NCBI RefSeq assembly: GCF_000987765.1
Contig: NZ_LAHP01000011.1
Span: forward strand, 62,001-126,000
DNA from: Arsukibacterium sp. MJ3
GTDB lineage: Bacteria > Pseudomonadota > Gammaproteobacteria > Enterobacterales > Alteromonadaceae
Length of the DNA: 64,000 nt
Reading direction: 5' to 3'
A program made the position numbers and the translations under genes. The notes under the pieces are model-generated. The model had not been told where the DNA came from, made no database searches, and saw nothing but the letters and a program-made list of their open reading frames with translations. This document shows positions 54,895 through 64,000 of this stretch, in pieces (the stretch's first letter is position 1; each line of letters begins with the position of its first letter).

Positions 54895-55980
54895 ATGAAA
54901 CGAGCATTAGCATTATCAACGAAAGTATCAACCAGAGTATCAACCAGAGTATCAAGTAAAATACTGTCAGCGCTATTCGCTGTAAGTTTATTCAGTACCG
55001 CAGTAGCAAGTGAAGACGTTGCCCCGCAACCTGCCAAGCCTAGTTTTATTGAGTACACCGAAAGCTTAAAGCAAGAAGCGCTGCAAAAAGGCTACAACCA
55101 AGCCCTGCTAGACGAAGTATTCAGTTCATTAACTTTTCATGAGCGGATCGTTAAAGCTGATCAGAGCCAGCCAGAATCAGTTGAAACGCTTAGCACGTAT
55201 CTGCCTAAGCGGGTAAGTGAAACCCGCATCACCATGGCGCGGATGTTTTATAAGCAACACTTAGCAGAACTTGAAAAAATCGGCGAAAAGTATGGTGTAC
55301 AGCCGCGCTTTATCATCGCTTTATGGGGCCTTGAAAGCAGCTTTGGACGTTTTATGGGGAATTACTCTATTCCTTCAGCGCTTGCCACACTAGCTTATGA
55401 TGGCCGGCGTGAAACGTTTTTTCGGGAGGAGTTTTTTCATGCACTGGATATTTTGGCCGAAGGTCATATCAACTTTGTCGATATGAAAGGTTCTTGGGCG
55501 GGGGCGATGGGCCAAAGCCAATTTATGCCAAGCTCCTTTTTAGCCTATGCGCAGGACGGAGACGGTGACGGCAAAAAGGATATTTGGACCAATCAATTAG
55601 ATGTATTTGCCTCAATCGCTAATTATTTAAAGCAGCAAAACTGGAACAGCAGCCTGAGCTGGGGCCGGGAAGTGGTTCTGCCGGCTAATTTTGATACCTC
55701 GTTGGCGATTCAGCGTGGCAGCCTGGCTCGTGCTCCGTGGTTGGAGCGCTGGAACGACTCAGCCCGCAGTCTGGCAAACTGGAATGAGCTTGGCGTGCGG
55801 CGGCTAAATAATAGTGCCTTACCTGCACGCGAGTTAAAAGCGGCACTTATTCTGCCAGACGGTGAGGGTGGTCGGGCATTTCTAGGCTATGACAACTATA
55901 AAAGCCTGATGCATTGGAACCGCTCGTACTACTTTGTCACCAGCGTTGGCTATCTGGCCGACCTTATTGTTGCAGAATAA
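54895..55980 (+). CDS. mltB: MltB-family lytic murein transglycosylase
   Basis: A 361-residue lytic transglycosylase of family 3 (MltB/SltB). The catalytic Glu lies in FIIALWGLESSFGRFMG (about residue 150); SWAGAMGQSQFMPSSFLAYA and DGDGDGKKDIW (Ca2+-binding loop-like) follow. The N terminus has an unusual repeated basic stretch (STKVSTRVSTRVSSK, residues 8-22) before the hydrophobic core (ILSALFAVSLFSTAVA). There is no lipobox, so it is probably a soluble periplasmic enzyme, unlike lipoprotein MltB. It sits between ycgL and ycgM, a position not occupied in E. coli. Confidence 0.92.
   Translation: MKRALALSTKVSTRVSTRVSSKILSALFAVSLFSTAVASEDVAPQPAKPSFIEYTESLKQEALQKGYNQALLDEVFSSLTFHERIVKADQSQPESVETLSTYLPKRVSETRITMARMFYKQHLAELEKIGEKYGVQPRFIIALWGLESSFGRFMGNYSIPSALATLAYDGRRETFFREEFFHALDILAEGHINFVDMKGSWAGAMGQSQFMPSSFLAYAQDGDGDGKKDIWTNQLDVFASIANYLKQQNWNSSLSWGREVVLPANFDTSLAIQRGSLARAPWLERWNDSARSLANWNELGVRRLNNSALPARELKAALILPDGEGGRAFLGYDNYKSLMHWNRSYYFVTSVGYLADLIVAE
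54915..54962 (+). repeat. 12-base tandem repeat at the mltB 5' end
   Basis: Two exact copies of ATCAACCAGAGT (54927-54938, 54939-54950), flanked by partial copies (54915-54926 and 54951-54962). In frame, each adds four residues (Ser-Thr-Arg-Val). Confidence 0.88.
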
Positions 55981-56646
55981 ATGATGACTTACTCTCATCA
56001 ACATTGTGATGGTAGCGTAATTGCGTTGCCGGTTGGTAAGGTTGTCTGTATTGGCCAAAATTACCAAGATCACATTGCTGAAATGCAAAGCAAAACGGCA
56101 GCCGAGCCCTTGTTTTTTATCAAACCAAGCACGGCATTATGCCCACTGGTGCCATCTTTTGCTATTCCTGCCAATCGCGGCGCAGTTCACAATGAACTTG
56201 AAATTGCGGTGCTTATTGCAAAGCCTTTATCGCAGGCATCAACTGAACAAGTGGCTGCGGCTATTTGGGGCTATAGCTTGGCGCTAGATTTAACCTTACG
56301 TGATGTGCAGAGCAGCCTGAAGCAACTGGGTAGGCCATGGGAGCTGGCTAAGGGCTTTGATGGTGCCTGCCCGGTGGCCGGTTTTGTCCCCGCGGCTACC
56401 TTGGCGCATCCACAGCAACTGGATTTTAGCCTTAACGTTAATGGCATTGAGCGACAGCATGGTAACAGCGCCACGATGATCCGCGGTATCAGCCAACTGA
56501 TAAGTGAAATGTCGCAACACTTTACCCTGTTACCCGGCGATATGGTGCTTACCGGCACGCCGGCAGGCGTTGGTCCGTTGCACATTGGCGATCAGTTGCA
56601 GATACAAATGGCTGATTATTTTACTGTAACTACAAAGGTAAGTTAA
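55981..56646 (+). CDS. ycgM: YcgM-type fumarylacetoacetate hydrolase family protein
   Basis: A 221-residue FAH-family enzyme related to YcgM/FAHD1 (acylpyruvase/oxaloacetate tautomerase). Metal-binding acidic residues are visible in GAVHNELEIAVLI (E-x-E), LTLRDVQ and GMLTGTPAGVGPL-type segments. It probably acts on small 2-oxo acids in the cytosol. The ATG follows the mltB stop without a gap (TAAATG). Confidence 0.88.
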   Translation: MMTYSHQHCDGSVIALPVGKVVCIGQNYQDHIAEMQSKTAAEPLFFIKPSTALCPLVPSFAIPANRGAVHNELEIAVLIAKPLSQASTEQVAAAIWGYSLALDLTLRDVQSSLKQLGRPWELAKGFDGACPVAGFVPAATLAHPQQLDFSLNVNGIERQHGNSATMIRGISQLISEMSQHFTLLPGDMVLTGTPAGVGPLHIGDQLQIQMADYFTVTTKVS

Positions 56647-56648
56647 GC

Positions 56649-57143
56649 ATGGCATTGGCTGAGCGTTTCTGGGAAACCAAAACCCTTGATGAAATGAGTA
56701 ATGAAGAATGGGAAGCGCTATGCGATGGCTGTGCCAAATGCTGCCTGAATAAGTTTATTGATGACGACGAAGAGCAAGGTCCAACCGATATACTTAAAAC
56801 GGATGAGCAGGTGCATTACACCAATATTGCTTGTCGTTATCTGAACAGCCACAAATGTGAGTGTACCCAATACGAGCAACGCAGCGTGCTGGTGCCCGAT
56901 TGTATTCAGCTGACTAAAGGCAATCTGAAAGACATTTTTTTTATGCCCACCAGTTGCGCTTATCGGCGCTTACATGAAGGCCGTGGGCTCGCCAGCTGGC
57001 ATCCGCTGCTAAACAACGGCAAAAAAAGCCTGATGCATAAAAAACAAATGTCGGTGCGTAACAAAGCGATATCTGAGACCCAGGTTAATCTGGATAACTT
57101 TGAAGACTATATCGTTCGTTGGCCACTAAACGATTTAGAATGA
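56649..57143 (+). CDS. ycgN: YcgN, YkgJ-type Cys-cluster protein
   Basis: A 164-residue protein of the UPF0260/YkgJ family with a Cys-rich centre: DGCAKCC near residue 29 and CRYLN...CECTQYE, plus a later Cys. These proteins probably coordinate zinc or iron; the function is unknown. It is three bases downstream of ycgM and precedes smc by 12 bases, in the typical E. coli order ycgL-ycgM-ycgN (with mltB inserted here). Confidence 0.93.
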   Translation: MALAERFWETKTLDEMSNEEWEALCDGCAKCCLNKFIDDDEEQGPTDILKTDEQVHYTNIACRYLNSHKCECTQYEQRSVLVPDCIQLTKGNLKDIFFMPTSCAYRRLHEGRGLASWHPLLNNGKKSLMHKKQMSVRNKAISETQVNLDNFEDYIVRWPLNDLE

Positions 57144-57155
57144 CCCCGAGCACCA

Positions 57156-60100
57156 ATGCGCTTAAAACACATTAAACTGGCGGGTTTTAAGTCCTTTGTT
57201 GACCCAACCCAGCTGCCTTTCCCAGAACAAATGACCGCTGTGGTTGGCCCAAACGGCTGCGGTAAATCTAATGTTATTGATGCGGTGCGTTGGGTATTAG
57301 GTGAAAGCTCGGCGAAAAATTTGCGCGGCGACGCCATGACCGACGTTATATTTAATGGCTCTGGTCAACGCAAACCTGTATCGCAAGCCGCTGTCGAGCT
57401 GGTTTTTGAAAACACCCAGGGCCGGCTAAGTGGCAATATGGCCGATCGCAGTGAAATTTCAATTAAACGGGTAGTAACCCGTGAAGCTCAATCACACTAC
57501 TTTTTAAATGGTAGCAAGTGTCGCCGACGTGATATTACCGATATTTTCCTGGGTACCGGCCTTGGTCCACGCAGTTACGCCATTATAGAGCAGGGCATGA
57601 TTTCGCGGCTGATAGAATCTAAGCCACAGGAGCTTCGGGTATTTATTGAGGAAGCGGCTGGTATTTCTAAATATAAAGAGCGGCGTCGTGAAACCGAAAC
57701 CCGCATTAGACATACCCGTGAAAACCTGGACCGGTTGGCAGATGTGCGTCAAGAGCTGGCAAAAAACATCGAGAAACTGCAACGTCAGGCCAGTACCGCT
57801 CAGCGCTACAAAGAGCTTAAAGCGCAAGAGCGCTTACTTAAAGCAGAGCTTACTACTCTAAAGTGGCTACGTTTTAATACCCAGCTAGTGCAGTTAGAGC
57901 AACAATTGCGCCAGCAGGAAACTGAGCTGGAGAAATATCAGGCCGGCTTGCTTGGCGAGCAGCGGGTGTTGGTTGAACTTAAAGAGCAAACCAGTGATGC
58001 CCGCCAGCAAGCAGAGCAACATCAAAGCCGCTTTTATCAGCTAGGTAATACCATTAGCCGATTAGAGCAGCAAATTTTACACCAGCGTCAACAACAACAA
58101 ATACTTAATAATCAGTTGCAACAAAAACAGCAAACGCTGCGTGACAGTGAGCACTATATTGCCGCTGAACAGGTTCAATTGACCGAGTTAACTCGGTCGC
58201 AGCAGCTGCAAGCACCTGAGTTGGCATTGTTGGAAGAACAGCAGGCTGAACTCGAGCTGCAACTGGAGCACGCGCAGAGTGTACTAAGCGAGCAACAGCA
58301 GCAACTGCAACAATGGCAGCATCAGCATTTTACTCTGCGCCAGCAGCAGCAGCAGGCGCAATTGCAATGGCAAAATGGCATTAGTCAGGCCGCGCAGTGG
58401 CAAAACCAGTTGCTACAGCGCCAGCAGCAATTACAACAACTACAACAACAACCGGCACTGCAATTAAACGATATTGACATGCTTTTGCAAAAGCTGAGAA
58501 GTGAAAGCGAGCTTAACCATCGACAGCTTAACGAGTCAGAGTTATCTGCAGCGTATTGCAACGGGCAAACCGCCACGTTGCAGCTGCAACTAAATGCACT
58601 CGTTACCCGCGAGCAGATACTACAGCAGGAACAGCAGCGTCTGCTGGCACTTAATAGCCGCCAGCAACTGAAGCAGCACGCTTTACTGGCAAAGCTTAAA
58701 GTGCAATCGGGCTGGGCTGGGGCGGTTGCAACAGTGTTAGGCGCTTTACAACATGCGCAGATAGCGGATGTTTCAGCGGTGACAAGTGTCGTTAATAGCA
58801 GCCCGGATAATTTCTGTTATGTTAGTGTGTTAAGTCAGGATACCAAGCCCGGCACCTTGGCCAGCGTTATCACTGAAGGGGTGTATCCAGCTTATTTCCA
58901 GCATATTTTATTAGCCGAGTCATTGATTGCCGCAACCGCTAAAGTCGGACAGCTTAAAGCAGAACAGTCAGTAATTACTGGTGAGGGGCAGTGGCTTGGT
59001 CAAAATTGGGGCTTTACTAGCAATGCTGACAGCATTGACTCCAGTTTATTACGCACTGAGCGATTAATTACCATTGATGCTGAGCTGGCAGCGTTGCAGC
59101 AGGCACACGTTGCCTTTGAGCAGCAACTTAAGGAAGCAAGAGTTGCCGATAGCATTGCCCGGCAGCAAGTAAAGCAGCAGCAGCAAGCGTTAGCTAGTTT
59201 GCGCCAGCAATTACAACAAGCTGATACCCAGCGGCAGCTGCAATTGCAAGCCGAGAAACTGGCCTGCCAGCAACTAAAACAGTTACAGCAAGAATGCCAG
59301 CAACTTGGCGAGCAGCATAACACATTGGCTGAAGAGCTAATTATATTGGATGAGCGCCAGCAACAGGCTGAGCAAGATGTTGCCGTTAGCAGTGAAGCCG
59401 AGCATCCTTTGCAACAAGCGCAGCAGCAAGCCGTGCAACAATTACACCGTGCCCGCCTGCGTGTTGAGCAGCACAAAGAGCAATGGCAAAAGTTACACAC
59501 TGAGTTCTCGGTTGCTCGGCAGCAACAGCACAACCTGCAACAAAATGTCAACCGGGCCGGCTTGCAACTAAGCCAGATGCGTGAGCAAATTCAGGCATTG
59601 CAACAGCAGCTTAGCGACAACGATGAGCCTGAAATGCTGTTGCAGGTGCAATTGCAAGAAGCGTTATTAAGCCGAGAGGGGGCCGAACAAGCAATGGTGG
59701 CGGCCAATGATGTGCTGGCAGACCTTGAGCAGCAAATGCGTGAGTTGGAACAAGGCCAGCACGGCATCATGCAACAGGTTAATGCTAAGCGTCAGCAGTT
59801 AGAAGGGCTGCGGCTAGATGCTGAAGGAGCTCGGGTTAGGGCTAATAATATATTGGAACTGCTGCGTGAACAGCAGGTCAATATAAAAGACGTAATACCA
59901 ACGTTGGCCGCAGAGGCGGATGAAACACATTGGCAGCAGCAACTGGATAAAACAGTTGACGCGGTGAACCGCTTAGGCGCGATTAATCTGGCTGCAATAG
60001 ATGAATATGAGCAACAAGCAAAGCGTAAAGGTTATTTGGATAGCCAGAACGATGATTTAACCGCGGCGCTGGATACCCTGGAAAATGCTATGCGTAAAAT

Positions 60101-60587
60101 TGATAAAGAAACGCGGCAAAAGTTTAAAGAGACCTTTGAACAGGTGAACGAGGGCTTAAAAGGGCTCTTTCCTAAAGTGTTTGGCGGGGGGAGTGCTTAC
60201 CTGGATTTAACCGAAGATGATTTGCTGGAAACCGGTGTTACTATAATGGCCAGACCGCCGGGTAAAAAAAACAGTACAATTCATTTATTATCGGGTGGTG
60301 AAAAAGCGCTAACGGCCTTATCATTAGTGTTTTCAATATTCAGACTTAATCCAGCTCCGTTCTGTATGCTGGATGAAGTAGATGCACCGTTAGATGATGC
60401 CAACGTTGGGCGTTTTTGCAATCTGGTTCGTGAAATGTCGGAAACGGTGCAGTTTATTTATATCAGCCACAATAAAATTGCCATGGAAATGGCAGCGCAG
60501 CTGATGGGTGTCACCATGCAAGAGCCTGGCGTGTCGCGGGTGGTCGCTGTGGATGTGGACGATGCTGTCAAGCTGGCAGTAGCCTGA
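57156..60587 (+). CDS. smc: SMC, chromosome segregation ATPase
   Basis: A 1143-residue structural maintenance of chromosomes protein. Head halves: Walker A GPNGCGKSN (31-39) with the N-terminal LKHIKLAGFKSFVDP, and at the C terminus the signature LLSGGEKALTALSLVFSIF and Walker B FCMLDEVDAPLDD. Between them are two long coiled coils flanking a hinge (about 500-620, LKVQSGWAGAVATVL). It organises and segregates DNA with ScpA/ScpB (not in this window). Enterobacteria use MukB instead, so this marks a non-enterobacterial lineage. The coiled coils are exceptionally Gln-rich. Runs directly into zipA. Confidence 0.96.
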   Translation: MRLKHIKLAGFKSFVDPTQLPFPEQMTAVVGPNGCGKSNVIDAVRWVLGESSAKNLRGDAMTDVIFNGSGQRKPVSQAAVELVFENTQGRLSGNMADRSEISIKRVVTREAQSHYFLNGSKCRRRDITDIFLGTGLGPRSYAIIEQGMISRLIESKPQELRVFIEEAAGISKYKERRRETETRIRHTRENLDRLADVRQELAKNIEKLQRQASTAQRYKELKAQERLLKAELTTLKWLRFNTQLVQLEQQLRQQETELEKYQAGLLGEQRVLVELKEQTSDARQQAEQHQSRFYQLGNTISRLEQQILHQRQQQQILNNQLQQKQQTLRDSEHYIAAEQVQLTELTRSQQLQAPELALLEEQQAELELQLEHAQSVLSEQQQQLQQWQHQHFTLRQQQQQAQLQWQNGISQAAQWQNQLLQRQQQLQQLQQQPALQLNDIDMLLQKLRSESELNHRQLNESELSAAYCNGQTATLQLQLNALVTREQILQQEQQRLLALNSRQQLKQHALLAKLKVQSGWAGAVATVLGALQHAQIADVSAVTSVVNSSPDNFCYVSVLSQDTKPGTLASVITEGVYPAYFQHILLAESLIAATAKVGQLKAEQSVITGEGQWLGQNWGFTSNADSIDSSLLRTERLITIDAELAALQQAHVAFEQQLKEARVADSIARQQVKQQQQALASLRQQLQQADTQRQLQLQAEKLACQQLKQLQQECQQLGEQHNTLAEELIILDERQQQAEQDVAVSSEAEHPLQQAQQQAVQQLHRARLRVEQHKEQWQKLHTEFSVARQQQHNLQQNVNRAGLQLSQMREQIQALQQQLSDNDEPEMLLQVQLQEALLSREGAEQAMVAANDVLADLEQQMRELEQGQHGIMQQVNAKRQQLEGLRLDAEGARVRANNILELLREQQVNIKDVIPTLAAEADETHWQQQLDKTVDAVNRLGAINLAAIDEYEQQAKRKGYLDSQNDDLTAALDTLENAMRKIDKETRQKFKETFEQVNEGLKGLFPKVFGGGSAYLDLTEDDLLETGVTIMARPPGKKNSTIHLLSGGEKALTALSLVFSIFRLNPAPFCMLDEVDAPLDDANVGRFCNLVREMSETVQFIYISHNKIAMEMAAQLMGVTMQEPGVSRVVAVDVDDAVKLAVA

Positions 60588-60607
60588 TAACGTAATAAGG
60601 TACAACT

Positions 60608-61540
60608 ATGGATGAGTTTAGATTAGTATTAATTATTTTAGGAGCGCTGGTATTAGGTGGCCTGTTTATTCATGGTTTATGGACGGTACGCAAAAATAAC
60701 CGCGAGATTGGGCATCGCTATCACCCCGATACCTCTTCATCGGCAACGTCTGACCAGGATGAAGAGTATGATGATTTAGGCGTGGGCCCGGTACGGGTGG
60801 TTAAATCGCACCCTGACAGCGCCGTTCGTACCGAACCGAACATTGCCCCGGGTTACCAGGGCGGGCTAAGCGAACGTAATGCTGCCGGCAAGGCTAAACT
60901 ACAGCCGTCAAGCAACCATAAAATTGCCGCCGGTGCCAATAATAATAGTAGCCAGGGTCAGCAACAAGCTGCTCTGAACTTTGCTGATGCTGAGCCAGCA
61001 AATACAGAGCCTGGCATCAACTTTAATGCCTTGCCGGATGATGAAAGCCCGCCAAATAGCCGAGTTGCTGTTGACGAAAGTGTGCAGCCTGAGCAGAAAT
61101 CGGCGCATCAGCCTTCAGAAGTGCTTATTTTGTATGTATTGCTGCCAGAAAACAGAGAGATTAATGGCCCCGATTTACTGTCAGCGCTGTTGCCACTGGG
61201 TTTTAAATATGGCGATATGGATATTTTTCATCGTCACCTCGACAGTGCCGGCAGTGGTGACGTGTTATTTAGCTTGGCTAATATGTTTAACCCCGGTACC
61301 TTTGATTTAGAGCAAATAGATAAAATCAGCACTCGCGGTTTAAGTTTATTTATGACTTTGCCAGGGCCAGGTGAGCCACTGCAAAACTTTAACTTAATGC
61401 ACAATGCGGCAAAAAAACTGGCTGAAGAATTCGGTGGTCAGGTGCTGGATGGTCAGCGCAGTGTATTAACCGTGCAAACGGTACGGCATTATGTGGATAA
61501 AATACGTGAGTTTCAGCGTCAGCAGCTTATTCATGGCTAG
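60608..61540 (+). CDS. zipA: ZipA, cell division protein
   Basis: A 310-residue division protein: an N-terminal membrane anchor (LVLIILGALVLGGLFIHGLWTV), a charged and low-complexity linker (about 30-180), and the C-terminal FtsZ-binding domain (about 180-310) with VLILYVLLPENREINGPDLLSALL and GDMDIFHRH. It tethers FtsZ protofilaments to the membrane. The order smc-zipA-ligA is conserved in many gammaproteobacteria. Confidence 0.95.
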   Translation: MDEFRLVLIILGALVLGGLFIHGLWTVRKNNREIGHRYHPDTSSSATSDQDEEYDDLGVGPVRVVKSHPDSAVRTEPNIAPGYQGGLSERNAAGKAKLQPSSNHKIAAGANNNSSQGQQQAALNFADAEPANTEPGINFNALPDDESPPNSRVAVDESVQPEQKSAHQPSEVLILYVLLPENREINGPDLLSALLPLGFKYGDMDIFHRHLDSAGSGDVLFSLANMFNPGTFDLEQIDKISTRGLSLFMTLPGPGEPLQNFNLMHNAAKKLAEEFGGQVLDGQRSVLTVQTVRHYVDKIREFQRQQLIHG

Positions 61541-61560
61541 CAAGTATATTTAATTTTTTA

Positions 61561-61585
61561 CGGCAGGGCTTTCCCTGCCGTTTTT
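61561..61585 (+). terminator. Terminator after zipA
   Basis: CGGCAGGG (61561-61568) and CCCTGCCG (61573-61580) around a CTTT loop, followed by TTTTT. It lies 20 bases past the zipA stop and ends 20 bases before the ligA ATG. Confidence 0.9.
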
Positions 61586-61604
61586 CATTTGGTAGTGAAA
61601 GTAA

Positions 61605-63638
<2,034 letters not shown>

Positions 63639-63681
63639 TGCCTAAGTTGTTCTGCCTGTTGCTGCCCGCGGTAGATTTAGC

Positions 63682-64000
63682 ATGAAAGATAATTCAGCTT
63701 GGCCGCTACTGGATAATCATGGTCTACAGCAAATTCCGTTACGTTTTTACGGTTTGTTACTGTTGTTATTACGGCCTTATATTTGCTGGGTTGCCGAGCT
63801 TAGTATGATGCGCTCGCAGCAAAGTTTGTTAAGCCAGTTTTACCCCAGGCAGCATGATTTTATGCTGGCCTGCCTGATTGCCTTGCCGCTATTACTGATG
63901 GTAGCCGCACTTAGCCAGCGCCGGCCAAAAGGGCAGCGCTTTTGGTTTTATCTGTGGCGCCCCGGAATGTGGTTGCTGTGGTTGGTTACTCTGGCCGATA
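63682..64000 (+). CDS. DUF2919 family membrane protein (3' end outside window)
   Basis: The ATG at 63682 is 43 bases after ligA. The visible 106 codons have at least three hydrophobic helices (LRFYGLLLLLLRPYICWV; FMLACLIALPLLLMVAA; MWLLWLVTLAD) and no stop before the window end. The pattern PLDNHG-x-x-x-I-P (here LLDNHGLQQIPLRFY) is typical of DUF2919/YfeZ membrane proteins. Function unknown. Confidence 0.75.
   Translation, partial: MKDNSAWPLLDNHGLQQIPLRFYGLLLLLLRPYICWVAELSMMRSQQSLLSQFYPRQHDFMLACLIALPLLLMVAALSQRRPKGQRFWFYLWRPGMWLLWLVTLAD

Noticed and set aside
59000-59551. 183-codon minus-strand frame, very Cys-rich, opposite smc
   Set aside because: It is the complement of CAG/CAA-rich smc coding sequence (Gln codons read as Cys/Leu/Ala); the smc frame is clearly real and there is no ribosome-binding site.
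57156-60587. MukB as the name for the SMC-type protein
   Set aside because: Length, hinge and head motifs (FCMLDEVDAPLDD, LSGGEKAL) are of SMC; no MukE or MukF genes adjoin.

Overview
The window is a 64 kb stretch of a gammaproteobacterial chromosome with moderate GC content. The gene content (PilT/PilU, E. coli-type hisLGDCBHAF-IE with fused HisB and HisIE, YggS-ProC-YggT-RdgB-HemW, MinCDE-YcgL/M/N, SMC rather than MukB next to ZipA and LigA, an S46 peptidase, a PocR-GAF-GGDEF protein) fits an Alteromonadales/Chromatiales-type aquatic bacterium such as Rheinheimera, Alishewanella or Arsukibacterium. That lineage call is inference from gene order, not a database match. I see no prophage, insertion sequence, CRISPR array, rRNA or tRNA.

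Layout. 1-2.2 kb: the 3' part of a DUF342/FapA gene and a YggN-like secreted protein. 2.2-6.5 kb (minus): rimK with an aspartoacylase-family partner, then corA and mgtE. 6.7-9.7 kb (minus): a stress-type flavin-binding protein, a Pmp3-like peptide and a DUF885 lipoprotein. 9.7-14.0 kb (minus): hemW, rdgB, DUF4426, yggT, proC, yggS, back to back with the divergent pilT-pilU pair (14.0-16.2 kb). 16.3-18.4 kb: a lytic transglycosylase and DUF3422. 18.7-24.5 kb: an RhtA-like exporter, a fasciclin-domain protein and an RND efflux adaptor/permease pair. 24.8-29.2 kb: a CBS protein, the GGDEF protein and an S46 dipeptidyl peptidase. 29.6-33.8 kb (plus): a compact cluster of an outer-membrane barrel, a small PstS-like periplasmic protein, a methyl-accepting chemotaxis protein and a CheV coupling protein. 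33.9-41.4 kb (minus): the complete histidine operon with a leader peptide and attenuator. 41.6-46.8 kb (plus): a DinG-family helicase, tsaB, two small unknown genes and an SDR / DUF2878 / chalcone-isomerase-like trio. 46.9-49.3 kb: alkaline phosphatase and an exported methyltransferase-like protein. 49.5-52.3 kb: fadD and rnd. 52.6-54.5 kb (minus): minCDE. 54.6-64 kb (plus): ycgL, an mltB-type transglycosylase, ycgM, ycgN, smc, zipA, ligA and a partial DUF2919 gene.

Most genes are housekeeping genes in conserved neighbourhoods. The observations that stand out are: (i) ligA looks mosaic, with an AGA/AGG-rich first ~890 bases that switches abruptly to the CGN-rich usage of the other genes near 62.5 kb; (ii) the porin / mini-PstS / MCP / CheV cluster reads as a self-contained candidate chemosensory module; (iii) the otherwise overlapping his operon is split before hisIE by 227 bases with five tandem copies of an 8-base unit and a hairpin; (iv) a three-gene fragment of a cluster known elsewhere with a Cfa-like methyltransferase and ChrR; (v) a methyltransferase-like protein with a signal peptide; (vi) a 12-base repeat in the signal-peptide region of the MltB-type enzyme; and (vii) a possible gene remnant between rnd and minE.
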